Source of the DNA: Halobacteriovorax sp. | GTDB lineage: Bacteria > Bdellovibrionota > Bacteriovoracia > Bacteriovoracales > Bacteriovoracaceae | DNA length: 45,905 nt | Assembly: GCA_024686135.1 (NCBI GenBank) | Contig: JAIBDQ010000006.1 | Coordinates: forward strand, 1 to 45,905 | Reading direction: 5' to 3' | In this document: piece by piece, positions 26,087 to 34,509 of the stretch | Layout: each line of letters starts with the position of its first letter | Position numbering within the stretch: position 1 is the stretch's first letter | Notes under the pieces: model-generated | The model's input: the letters and a program-made list of their open reading frames with translations, nothing else | Databases searched by the model: none | What the model was told of the DNA's origin: nothing | Made by a program: the position numbers and the translations under genes

Positions 26087-27103
26087 GTGAAACATATAAA
26101 AGCTTATTTCTTGGTCCTTGTTTTAGGGCTCCTATCTTGCTCCAGAGTTCAAACCTTGAATTTGAAAAGTCACTATTACAGTGAAAGACCCAAGAATATA
26201 ATTTGGCTTCAAATTGCTGGATTTCAAGAAGAACACTTGGCCATGTCTAGGTTTAGTAAGCCTCAAGGTGTTAAAAGCTCTGCATTTGAGACGATGAGCT
26301 GTGCGGGCAAGATGTGGAATTACAACTTATATGGACTTAGACCTAATGCTGGCTCTGGTTTTTTAAGCCAACTCGTAGGTAGTAAGAATATTCAGAATAA
26401 TTGTGAAGATTATAAAAAGAGTCCCCTATGGAATTATGTTAACTCTGCTGGTTACAAAGTCGGAATCTTTGAAATTGATGCGGGAAAAGATAGTTTATCG
26501 ACTTCAAAAGACTGTAGTGGAGGAGAGGGCTTTTTAGGTCAGTCAATTCTTTGGAAAATGGAAAAAGGGCAAGGCGCTAATCCATTTCATTATCTTGGTA
26601 ATGAAAAGTTTCAAAAAGGCAGCATCTACTATGATAAGTCTTGCAAAAATGGCGCTTGCTTTGCCACTTTATTCGATAATCTAAAGTCAATTTGGCGAAG
26701 GTTTGAAAAGCAACAAGGGCAAACTATTTTTATTGTTCGAGATTTTAGTTATTTGAAAGCTCTTAGAGAGAAAGATATTACTAGGGCCAGGGAAATTCTT
26801 TATGAGCTAGACAAGTCTCTCCAGTTCTTCAATGAAGAATTTAAAAGAAGTCAGGAGACTTTGTTTCTAGTTACTTCATCTGAGTCCATGAACTTTGAAA
26901 TGCCTAAAAAAGGAAAAGAGTGGTTAGAGTTTGAAACTAAAGGAAAGCATGTGCTTTTTAGAAACTCTTCACTTATGAGTCCCGTATTTGCTAAAGGACC
27001 TGGGGCTGAAAACTTTTGTGGACTCTATGAAGAGTATGAAGTTATTAAGAGGATTTTTTGGACTGCCAACAAAAAAACTTGGAATCCTTTAGATCTTTTC
27101 TAA
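26087..27103 (+). CDS. Lipoprotein with alkaline phosphatase-like fold, catalytic residues not conserved
   Basis: The 338-residue product has a lipoprotein signal (FLVLVLGLLSC, lipid cysteine at residue 18). NIIWLQIAGF resembles the first strand of alkaline phosphatases, with alanine where the metal-binding aspartate should be. SPVFAKGPGAENFCGLYEEY closely resembles the end of the PhoA domain (PVFAxGPGAxxFxG...). The DSA nucleophile motif and the HTG histidine are absent. I infer a non-enzymatic relative. The only start that includes the signal peptide is GTG 26087, which has no good binding site. The 3' end overlaps hslO by 15 bases on the opposite strand. Confidence 0.6.
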   Translation: MKHIKAYFLVLVLGLLSCSRVQTLNLKSHYYSERPKNIIWLQIAGFQEEHLAMSRFSKPQGVKSSAFETMSCAGKMWNYNLYGLRPNAGSGFLSQLVGSKNIQNNCEDYKKSPLWNYVNSAGYKVGIFEIDAGKDSLSTSKDCSGGEGFLGQSILWKMEKGQGANPFHYLGNEKFQKGSIYYDKSCKNGACFATLFDNLKSIWRRFEKQQGQTIFIVRDFSYLKALREKDITRAREILYELDKSLQFFNEEFKRSQETLFLVTSSESMNFEMPKKGKEWLEFETKGKHVLFRNSSLMSPVFAKGPGAENFCGLYEEYEVIKRIFWTANKKTWNPLDLF

Positions 27104-27940
27104 GGTTTCTTTAATTTCTTTTCTGGTGATTTCATAAAAGGTTTTACAGTAGTCGCATTTAGTTTCAATTTTTTCGTCGGCCTGGAACACATCATCCATT
27201 GAGGTTGAGTGAGCAAGCCCTAGAATTCCTGATACCATTCTATCTCTTGAGCAAGAACATCTAAACTGTATGTCCTTGCTTCCCAACAGAAGTAGCCCGT
27301 TTTTTAAAAAATCACTCTCAATTGGGGGCTGCTGATTATGCCCCTTAGAGAAAACCTCCTCAATGAAACCTGACTTACTTTTCCAGTATTCATCTACCGA
27401 TTTTCTCTCAACAGCATTATCAACTTTGTCAATATTAGTGTCAGGCAGTTTCATTACCATGACAGACTGGTCACTCTCTTGACTTAAAAATACTTTTCCA
27501 TTCACTTGAAAAGACTGAGTAAAAAATTGATTAAAGATTTCATTTAATGTCTTATTTTTTACTTCAATAACAGTATTATACGGGTCTTTGGCGCCCTCAG
27601 TAATTTTTGAGACTCGATAGACACCATTGATCCTCTCAGGAAAATTATTAAACTCTTCAGGGAGCAATAACGTTCTCATATATCCATTATAGTTAGTCTC
27701 TATTTTAAATCTAAAATATGGTTCCTCTGAATCGATATAGAAACCGAAGTTTTCTTTAGCCTTTAAGAAGACGCTAAGAAGCTGACTACCTAGTATTGAG
27801 TCTCTCAAAAAATGAAACCCTTCACCTTTTAAATTATGTATTAAAGCCAAGTCATGAATTAAGCGTTGTCCTTCAAAGAAGTAGACCATAAAGCCTTCTT
27901 TGTTATCTATAAAACTAAAAACTTTGCTAGTAGAAAGCAT
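27089..27940 (-). CDS. hslO: 33 kDa chaperonin Hsp33, redox-regulated
   Basis: Holdase activated when oxidation releases zinc and forms disulfides. The C-terminal redox switch is present as CSCSRDR followed, about 32 residues later, by CDYCKTFYEI, the CxC...CxxC arrangement of the family. I place the start at ATG 27940, which has AAGGGA seven bases upstream and gives 283 residues, near the usual 290. The alignable N-terminus (VFSFIDNKEGFMVYFFEGQ) starts right after it. The open frame continues upstream to 28054 but would overlap addB and has no family match. Confidence 0.9.
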   Translation of the reverse strand: MLSTSKVFSFIDNKEGFMVYFFEGQRLIHDLALIHNLKGEGFHFLRDSILGSQLLSVFLKAKENFGFYIDSEEPYFRFKIETNYNGYMRTLLLPEEFNNFPERINGVYRVSKITEGAKDPYNTVIEVKNKTLNEIFNQFFTQSFQVNGKVFLSQESDQSVMVMKLPDTNIDKVDNAVERKSVDEYWKSKSGFIEEVFSKGHNQQPPIESDFLKNGLLLLGSKDIQFRCSCSRDRMVSGILGLAHSTSMDDVFQADEKIETKCDYCKTFYEITRKEIKETLEKI

Positions 27941-28010
27941 GACGTATTCCCTTTTTAAAGATAGACTGACGTGGTCCTCATGAACCCCTGACACGTATGG
28001 TCTAACCCTT

Positions 28011-30398
28011 ATGCTTAGTGTAAAACTTCTACCGTCAAATTCGGAAATACTCAAGCTTGAATATATTCAAGATGAAAATTTAGATGACGTTTTAGTCGTT
28101 TGTCCAAGTCCTCAAAAAGCTGATGGAATACGGGGACGACTGCAGGCCCAAGATAAATTAATTGATGTGATTACGGTTTCTAAGTTCATCAAAGACTGCA
28201 CCTCATTAATGGAAGAGAACCAATTTCTTGTTTCGAGGAAATCAGAGCTACTCTTAAAATTATCGACTATTTGGAAAATTAAAAATCCAGATGTTGAATA
28301 CGATATTTTTACTAAAGCATTCAATCTTTACACTGAATTAAGAGGTTTCACTCTTAATTTAGAAATGGTGGAAGACATATTAGCAGAGGAAGATGAGAAG
28401 CTCGCTACTGCTATTCGATTTTTTTGGTTGGTCACCGAAGAATTAGGGCTTATAGATGAACACCAATCTTATGGACTGTTATCTGAAGAAATCAGGACAA
28501 CGGAAAGCCCAACTCACGAGTTTATTGACGGAAAAACAATAGTTTTCATGGGATTTAAACATTTAAGTGGAGGACAACTAGACCTCCTTAAAAGTGTTGG
28601 AATTAGAACTGAAGTATTAATTCCTATTCATGAAAAGCTTTATAGAGATGCGGATAAAACAACTTGGATGGGCTGGCTTGATATTCAAGAGGTATCAAAC
28701 AGTTTCAAATCTAATAAGAAAAAAATTAGAACGAGTAGATTTAAAAAGAGTCGTTTCTCTGAAGAGGCCTATACCAAAATTAATGAGCTTCTTGGGCAAG
28801 GTGCAGAGTTAATGCTGCCTTCGGCAGATCAAGAGTTTCAAAACCTAAATATATTGCCAGTTGAAGACTTTTTTTTTAAAGCCACGGTCGATCCTTTTAA
28901 GCCGATTTTGACTACTCTGATTAATCAATTGAAGACTGGAACCGATTTTGGAAAAAATGTCCTTTCTGTAGAACAGTTATCTAAGACTTTAGAAGATCTA
29001 GAGAATACCGCCCTTAAAAAAGACTTCTTTTTTAGATGGCTAAAGGTAAAGAGTTTGTTCTTAAAGCTTTTAGATGAGTGGAGAGAACTTTCTGATATCA
29101 ATACCGAATTTAGCTTTTTCGATGCTGAGGTCTTCGAGGAGATTCTTGACCTCGATTTGCCTAGAAACTACTTGATACCCATATATGACAGGACACCTAC
29201 GAATTTTATAAATTCGCTGGATGCTTCTGAAATTATCAAGTCTTCAACAGTCGTACTCGTTGGTGGAACTTTTTTAGGTAATCTGAAGGGAGGAGAGTCC
29301 AATTTTTCAGATTTACAATTGGAAAATCTAACATCTCTTGGACCTGTCAGAAGTAGTGAACTTGATTTCTTAAGTAAGAAAGTTGCTCTGGAAGACTTAT
29401 CTGAAGAAGCAGAAATTGAGTTGATACTTGAGGAAAATCTAGAAGAAGCTGACATAGCATGGCTAGAGCTGTTAGAGAACTTTGAGCTTAAAAATGAAAA
29501 GTTAACATCTATAGAAATTGGCCGATCAAGTTTATTGGGATCCAAAGAAAATATCGAAACGGTAGAGTTGCTAAAACTTTCCTCAACTTCGCTGCAAGCA
29601 TATTTAGATTGCCCTCGGAAATATTATTTTAATTATATTGAGAAAATTGAAATCGATCCTAGTTTAAGTGAATCGATTCAGCCTTATCAGCTAGGACTTG
29701 TGGAGCATGCAGTAATTGGAAAATATATAGAATCTTCAGATAAAAACCTGAGGGATATTTCAATTTCTGAATTAAACAAGCAACTGGCCAAAGATCAAGT
29801 TCAATTAAAGCCTGTCCAATACCAAGAAGCTCTTTATGAAGTGATGATGTTGTCTCAAAGGGGAATAAGGTTTGTTGAAATACTCAAAGCTTATTTTGGA
29901 AGTGGTAAAACAGAATTTGAAAAAAAGTTTAGTCACTTAGTTGATGGCATAGAGCATAGAGGTAGTATTGATTACTTTTTCGAGCTATCCGAAGGGCAAA
30001 TATTAGTCGATTTTAAAAGATCGGGTGGTGGAATCCCAAGTGTTGGTGATTTTAAAGAATTTAAAAAAATTCAGGCATGGTATTATTTGAAACATGTAAA
30101 TAGCGAGAATTCCCAAGCTTTTCTCTTTGGATACCTGAACCTTAAAGACCCAGCTGCATCTCTTCTTTATTCGGAAGATAAAGAGCTAGCTAAAGAGCTT
30201 AAAAAAGCTCTTGCTGAGCTAGATGTAAAAATATCTCATCTCCCCAAATATTCTGAGCTTTTTGACGGATATGGCAAAGAGGAAGAAAAGTTGATTGAAA
30301 ATTTAAAATCAGAAGAGCTATTTGAGGCGGCACCATTGAAGGAAAACGTCTGCGGCTATTGTTCAGTCAAATATATTTGTGAAAGGGGAGTGTCATGA
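28011..30398 (+). CDS. addB: AddB-type helicase/nuclease subunit with Fe-S nuclease domain
   Basis: Subunit of the AddAB double-strand-break processing enzyme. The 795-residue product is short compared with AddB proteins of about 1,000-1,150 residues. It lacks a Walker A motif in the N-terminal helicase-like part, as expected for AddB in groups where only AddA is a motor. The C-terminal nuclease has ILVDFKRSGG near residue 664 (D-x-K). An Fe-S-cluster set of four cysteines is visible: YLDCPRKYYF near 533 and CGYCSVKYIC near 785. It overlaps addA by four bases (ATGA). No clear binding site precedes ATG 28011. It is divergent from hslO, with a 70-base gap. Confidence 0.85.
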   Translation: MLSVKLLPSNSEILKLEYIQDENLDDVLVVCPSPQKADGIRGRLQAQDKLIDVITVSKFIKDCTSLMEENQFLVSRKSELLLKLSTIWKIKNPDVEYDIFTKAFNLYTELRGFTLNLEMVEDILAEEDEKLATAIRFFWLVTEELGLIDEHQSYGLLSEEIRTTESPTHEFIDGKTIVFMGFKHLSGGQLDLLKSVGIRTEVLIPIHEKLYRDADKTTWMGWLDIQEVSNSFKSNKKKIRTSRFKKSRFSEEAYTKINELLGQGAELMLPSADQEFQNLNILPVEDFFFKATVDPFKPILTTLINQLKTGTDFGKNVLSVEQLSKTLEDLENTALKKDFFFRWLKVKSLFLKLLDEWRELSDINTEFSFFDAEVFEEILDLDLPRNYLIPIYDRTPTNFINSLDASEIIKSSTVVLVGGTFLGNLKGGESNFSDLQLENLTSLGPVRSSELDFLSKKVALEDLSEEAEIELILEENLEEADIAWLELLENFELKNEKLTSIEIGRSSLLGSKENIETVELLKLSSTSLQAYLDCPRKYYFNYIEKIEIDPSLSESIQPYQLGLVEHAVIGKYIESSDKNLRDISISELNKQLAKDQVQLKPVQYQEALYEVMMLSQRGIRFVEILKAYFGSGKTEFEKKFSHLVDGIEHRGSIDYFFELSEGQILVDFKRSGGGIPSVGDFKEFKKIQAWYYLKHVNSENSQAFLFGYLNLKDPAASLLYSEDKELAKELKKALAELDVKISHLPKYSELFDGYGKEEEKLIENLKSEELFEAAPLKENVCGYCSVKYICERGVS

Positions 30399-33300
30399 CA
30401 GAAGTATCGATCAGAACTCCTAACGAAGAGCAAAAGAAATCAATAGAGCATAGTGGAGGTGTTCTTTTGAGTGCCGGCGCGGGCTCAGGTAAGACATTTG
30501 TTTTAGTAGAGCATATTATCTATCTACTAAAAGAATTTAGAGCAAAAACTATTTTAGATGAAATGTTAGCCTCGAATATCAAAAAGTATTTAAGCTCTAT
30601 TGTAATGATGACTTTTACGAAGAAAGCAGCCGGAGAAATGGCTACGAGGCTATACAAAAGAGTTCAGGCTGAATCGGAACTTAATAGTGAGGACTCTGTA
30701 TTTTGGGATGTTGTAGGAAAGAATTTAAACTCGCTTTATGTTGGAACTATTCATGGATTTTGTTACAAGCTGATCTCCGGTAATTATTTTCCTGAGTTGA
30801 AGTCTCATTTTGACATTATTGATTCAGATTCTCAAAAAACAAAATTAGAAGATTTATTTGATGATTGGTTTATGGAAACTAAAACTAACCGAGAAGACTT
30901 TATTAATGAAATCGTTTTAATACATAGAAAGCAAATCCTTAACTCAGTGTTTGAAATCTTTTCAAACCCAGACCTAAGAGACTTTTGGAGTGACTCTAAA
31001 CTCGATGATTTAAATACTGTAGACATGGGTAGGACTATGGAAGAGTTACTTGAATCAGAAGATTGGGGGGACGTTACCAAAGGACGTTTTGACTTAACTA
31101 GTTTTGAGGGAAATAGTTCAAAGGTTTGGTATAAAAACATTGAAGGATATAACGATGTAGTTAAGTCTTTAGATTGGAATTCTTCCGAGAGCTGGAAGAG
31201 TATGATTGATTTTTTTGAATCTCTTTCCTCATTGAGAAAGACAACAGCTAAAGATAAATCTTTAGAAGTGGATGATTATATTGAAGATATTAAGTCATTT
31301 AGGACCTTTTTAAAGTCTAATGGCAAAGCAATAATCTCTTTTTTAGAAAATAAAAAGACTTTTAATTTATGGATAACGGTTTTTTATGAGCTATTTGGTT
31401 ATTTAGAAGATCGTTATGAAAAGCTAGGGGGATTAACGTTCTCTGATTTAGAATATTATGTTTTGAAAGGTCTTCAGGGTAAGCCTTGGGCCATTAATAA
31501 AATTGGTGAACAATATAAATACATTATTGTGGATGAGTTTCAAGATACGAGTGAAGTTCAATATGAAATTTTAAAGAATCTCGTAAATCAGGATTTTAAC
31601 AAGCTGTTTTGCGTTGGAGATGTTAAACAGGCAATTTATGGATTTAGAGGAGGAGATTTAGGGGTCTTTCGTTCTTGTAGCAAGATAACTCCCCAAAATT
31701 TATTTTTATCTAAAAATTACAGATCTAAAAATAAAATTATCCATTTGAATAATACATTGTTTGACCACTTATTTAAGGTTGGAGTTAATTACTCTGGTCT
31801 TGAAAAAAAACCAGTTGAAGTCGTTTATCAGGAGTATCCAGGTGAAGATAAATTAAGTGGAAGTATTCAACGTATACTTGTTGAAATCGAATCAGAGAAA
31901 AAACCAAACTCTAAGGACATGGACTTAATTGAAGCTAGGTTCTTGTTCAACTCTATTTTAGAAAAAAGTAAATCGTCTGGAACGATAGGGATCCTATATA
32001 AAAATTTAGGAGCCTCTTCTCATTTAATCCCTCTATTAACTGCGGCAGGTGTTAGCTTTACGGCACAAGTTAAAATTCCTATGAACGAAGGTCCTTTATG
32101 GGCCTTATTTAGCACTTTACTTGAGGGTTTTTTGACAAGGAAGGAATCAGAAGGAGATGTAGGTTTCTTATGTCTCGGTATTTTGAAATGGATAGGAGCA
32201 GAAAAAGAACTCTTTGAAGTTGAAGAGCAAGTAAATCGATTTTACAAAAATATAAGTTTACTAGGTTTTTACGCATCTTTTGAAGTTTTAATTAATAACT
32301 TAGGGGTTTGTGACTCAGATTATGAAAAAAACTTTTCAAAAATTTCCCATTTAAACGAATTGGCGGGTGAAGATCCTGAAAATTTGTACAAGTTAATGGA
32401 GGAGTTCGGACCCGAAAGAATTTCTGTTGAGTTTCGCTATGGCGATAATCCTGAAAATATCTTCCTCATGACGGCCCATGGTTCGAAGGGGTTAGAATTT
32501 GACCATGTCTTTTTAGGGGGAATTCATACAAATGGAAGGAAGAACTCTGATTCACCACTACTTGGGAAACTGCCGGGAAGTATTAGGTGGAAACTTTCTG
32601 CTGATCAAAAAGAATACTTTAAGTCACCCATATATTTATTGGAAGAGAGTAGAATGAAGAAAAGAGATTTTGCTGAATCGAAGCGTCTCTTTTATGTGGC
32701 CTGTACTAGGGCACAGGAATCTTTAAGCTATGTTGATCTTCAGCATGAAGGTGCGGGTCTTAAGTTTACAAGTGATAGTTGGATAAATGGCTTTAGGCTT
32801 TATGAGGAGAAAGCGGATAAAGAGTCTAGCTTTCAGAAAAACCATGTAGAGACCTTAAGGGAAAATGTAGTTTTTGAAGGTCGCGATAAATCTTCTGAAA
32901 TACAGCCTCCACTTTTTCAAAAAGATAGTCTCGGAATTATATTTAAGAAAAGTGAGGCAAGACCATTGGGTCTATTAGCTGAAGTTTCTGTTACGAGATT
33001 GGCTACAATAGCTCAATGCCCTAGAAAATTTTATCTAAGCAATATTTGTAAAATTGATGAAGATGATCTCGAAAGAGTTGGCTTTGGTAATGAGAATAAA
33101 ATGGTTGATATGAAATCTTATAAGGAGATTCAAGACGAGGATTATGAAAAACCTAAAAAGAACACGAGGGAAAGAGGAATCTTTGTTCACGATGCAATAT
33201 CCAGAGGGATTGGCGGAAACCTTGTATGCCCACTTGATGTAGAAGAAAATGAAAAAGAAGCGGTTAATTACGCATTAGATTTGTTGAAAGAAAAAAATTC

Positions 33301-33721
33301 CCATTCTTTTTTGTCGGAAACACCAGTTAAGTTTCCTCTTTTCGGACAAATGATATCAGGTACTCCAGACTTAATATTAAAACCCAAGGAAAAAGATACA
33401 CCACCTGAGATATGGGATTTTAAAACAGGAACTCAAAAACAAGGCGCGGAATTGGCCTATTGGTTTCAACTATATTGCTACGGTATTCAAACATGCCTTG
33501 AAATGGGGCTGTCCGACGATGATGAAATTATTGTCTCTCTAATTTATGTAGATGAGAAAAAGACAGTAGATCAGAAGCTATCAAAAAAAGAAGTTGAAAA
33601 TGCTTTATTTCAAGAATGGAAAAAGCTGGCTGACTTTAATCAAGTAAATCTAGATTATTGTGACTCTTGTTCCTTTGGAAATTTATGCCAGATGAAGTTA
33701 TCTCATGTTGCACGGCCTTAG
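30395..33721 (+). CDS. addA: AddA-type UvrD-like helicase/nuclease
   Basis: ATP-driven helicase and nuclease of double-strand-break repair. The 1,108-residue product has Walker A LLSAGAGSGKTF (about residues 24-35), MTFTKKAAGEMATRLY, Walker B VDEFQDTSE (about 380), GDVKQAIYGFRGGD (about 407), TAHGSKGLEFDHVFLGG and FYVACTRAQESLSY (about 765), then a PD-(D/E)xK nuclease with WDFKTGTQKQG (about 1006). Like AddB it carries four cysteines in Fe-S spacing: AQCPRKFYL near 874 and CDSCSFGNLC near 1090. AddA proteins described from Bacillus do not have this cluster. The operon addB-addA is complete. Confidence 0.92.
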   Translation: MTEVSIRTPNEEQKKSIEHSGGVLLSAGAGSGKTFVLVEHIIYLLKEFRAKTILDEMLASNIKKYLSSIVMMTFTKKAAGEMATRLYKRVQAESELNSEDSVFWDVVGKNLNSLYVGTIHGFCYKLISGNYFPELKSHFDIIDSDSQKTKLEDLFDDWFMETKTNREDFINEIVLIHRKQILNSVFEIFSNPDLRDFWSDSKLDDLNTVDMGRTMEELLESEDWGDVTKGRFDLTSFEGNSSKVWYKNIEGYNDVVKSLDWNSSESWKSMIDFFESLSSLRKTTAKDKSLEVDDYIEDIKSFRTFLKSNGKAIISFLENKKTFNLWITVFYELFGYLEDRYEKLGGLTFSDLEYYVLKGLQGKPWAINKIGEQYKYIIVDEFQDTSEVQYEILKNLVNQDFNKLFCVGDVKQAIYGFRGGDLGVFRSCSKITPQNLFLSKNYRSKNKIIHLNNTLFDHLFKVGVNYSGLEKKPVEVVYQEYPGEDKLSGSIQRILVEIESEKKPNSKDMDLIEARFLFNSILEKSKSSGTIGILYKNLGASSHLIPLLTAAGVSFTAQVKIPMNEGPLWALFSTLLEGFLTRKESEGDVGFLCLGILKWIGAEKELFEVEEQVNRFYKNISLLGFYASFEVLINNLGVCDSDYEKNFSKISHLNELAGEDPENLYKLMEEFGPERISVEFRYGDNPENIFLMTAHGSKGLEFDHVFLGGIHTNGRKNSDSPLLGKLPGSIRWKLSADQKEYFKSPIYLLEESRMKKRDFAESKRLFYVACTRAQESLSYVDLQHEGAGLKFTSDSWINGFRLYEEKADKESSFQKNHVETLRENVVFEGRDKSSEIQPPLFQKDSLGIIFKKSEARPLGLLAEVSVTRLATIAQCPRKFYLSNICKIDEDDLERVGFGNENKMVDMKSYKEIQDEDYEKPKKNTRERGIFVHDAISRGIGGNLVCPLDVEENEKEAVNYALDLLKEKNSHSFLSETPVKFPLFGQMISGTPDLILKPKEKDTPPEIWDFKTGTQKQGAELAYWFQLYCYGIQTCLEMGLSDDDEIIVSLIYVDEKKTVDQKLSKKEVENALFQEWKKLADFNQVNLDYCDSCSFGNLCQMKLSHVARP

Positions 33722-33735
33722 TCATATGATAGAAT
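33708..33735 (+). promoter_or_regulatory. Candidate sigma-70 promoter for the Glt-like operon
   Basis: TTGCAC (33708-33713) and TAGAAT (33730-33735) are spaced by 16 bases. Four of six -35 bases and five of six -10 bases fit the consensus. The -35 lies in the last codons of addA. The predicted start near 33742 would give a leader of about 59 bases that includes the hairpin at 33757-33779. Confidence 0.5.
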
Positions 33736-33756
33736 AAGTTATGGTTATTTAAGGAA

Positions 33757-33779
33757 AGTTGTTCCATGAAGGAACAATT
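33757..33779 (+). other. Hairpin in the leader of the Glt-like operon
   Basis: AGTTGTTCC (33757-33765) pairs with GGAACAATT (33771-33779) around the loop ATGAA, with one G-U pair. The downstream bases CTTATTAGTG are not a clean T-run, so this is a weak terminator at best. It may cap the addA message or structure the 5' leader of the gene at 33801. Confidence 0.45.
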
Positions 33780-33800
33780 CTTATTAGTGCAGGATGCCTC

Positions 33801-34502
33801 ATGATCAAGACTATTCTATTTCTTTTTACATTTTTAATACTCTCTATAGGAAATATTTCTAATGCTTCTGAGGGAGATACTTATTCCTTTACTTGGCTTG
33901 ATCCCGATAAAGAAGTCTTTGTTTTACAAAATAGAAAGTTTCGAAAAAAAGGGAAATTCCATGTTGCCGTAGGCGGGGGCATGACTACATCAGGGTCTTT
34001 CGTTAATGGAACAAACCTTCAAGCGAGAGGTGGGTATTTCTTTAAAGAAGAATGGGGTTTTGAACTTTTATATTCTAAAAATGCTGGCGAGGAAAACACT
34101 GATGCACAGGCAGTAAGAAACTCCACTGGTGCAGGATCAACGCCTTATAGGCAAATAACAAACTACTATATGGGAGGAGTTCTACTTTGGTCTCCTTTTT
34201 ACACGAAAATTAATACGTTTAACACAATCATCTACATGGATTATATTTTTGGGCTAGGTCTAGGGAAAATAGAAGAGTCCAATAACCGTCTTGAGCTTCA
34301 AAACACATTGAATAAGACTGACACAGTCGAGAGCCATAATGCTCTTATCTGGAGTCTTGGCATGAAATTTTTTGTGAATGATTCATTTAGTATTAGACCC
34401 GATTTTACAGGAGTCGTTTTTAAATCTCAAAGACCTGATACAACAGCAGAGGAAGTTTACTCACACTACGACTTAAGTATTTCTGTCGTTATGGACTTAT
34501 AG
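33801..34502 (+). CDS. Outer-membrane beta-barrel domain protein (Glt-like operon)
   Basis: The 233-residue product has a signal peptide (MIKTILFLFTFLILSIGNIS then NA-S) and a glycine/aromatic strand pattern (KFHVAVGGGMTTSGSFVNGT, RGGYFFKEEWGFELLYSKNA) ending in YSHYDLSISVVMDL, typical of small outer-membrane barrels. Proteins of this kind precede AgmX-type genes in myxobacteria and relatives (GltA/GltB/GltH are barrel-like). ATG 33801 has AGGA six bases upstream; the frame from TTG 33759 runs through a hairpin and is rejected. It starts the operon that ends with the FHA/AgmX protein. Which Glt component it matches I cannot say. Confidence 0.7.
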   Translation: MIKTILFLFTFLILSIGNISNASEGDTYSFTWLDPDKEVFVLQNRKFRKKGKFHVAVGGGMTTSGSFVNGTNLQARGGYFFKEEWGFELLYSKNAGEENTDAQAVRNSTGAGSTPYRQITNYYMGGVLLWSPFYTKINTFNTIIYMDYIFGLGLGKIEESNNRLELQNTLNKTDTVESHNALIWSLGMKFFVNDSFSIRPDFTGVVFKSQRPDTTAEEVYSHYDLSISVVMDL

Positions 34503-34509
34503 GATACCT

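Noticed and set aside
27941-28054. Upstream extension of hslO to 28054
   Set aside because: It overlaps divergent addB by 44 bases and has no family match; ATG 27940 has a good binding site.
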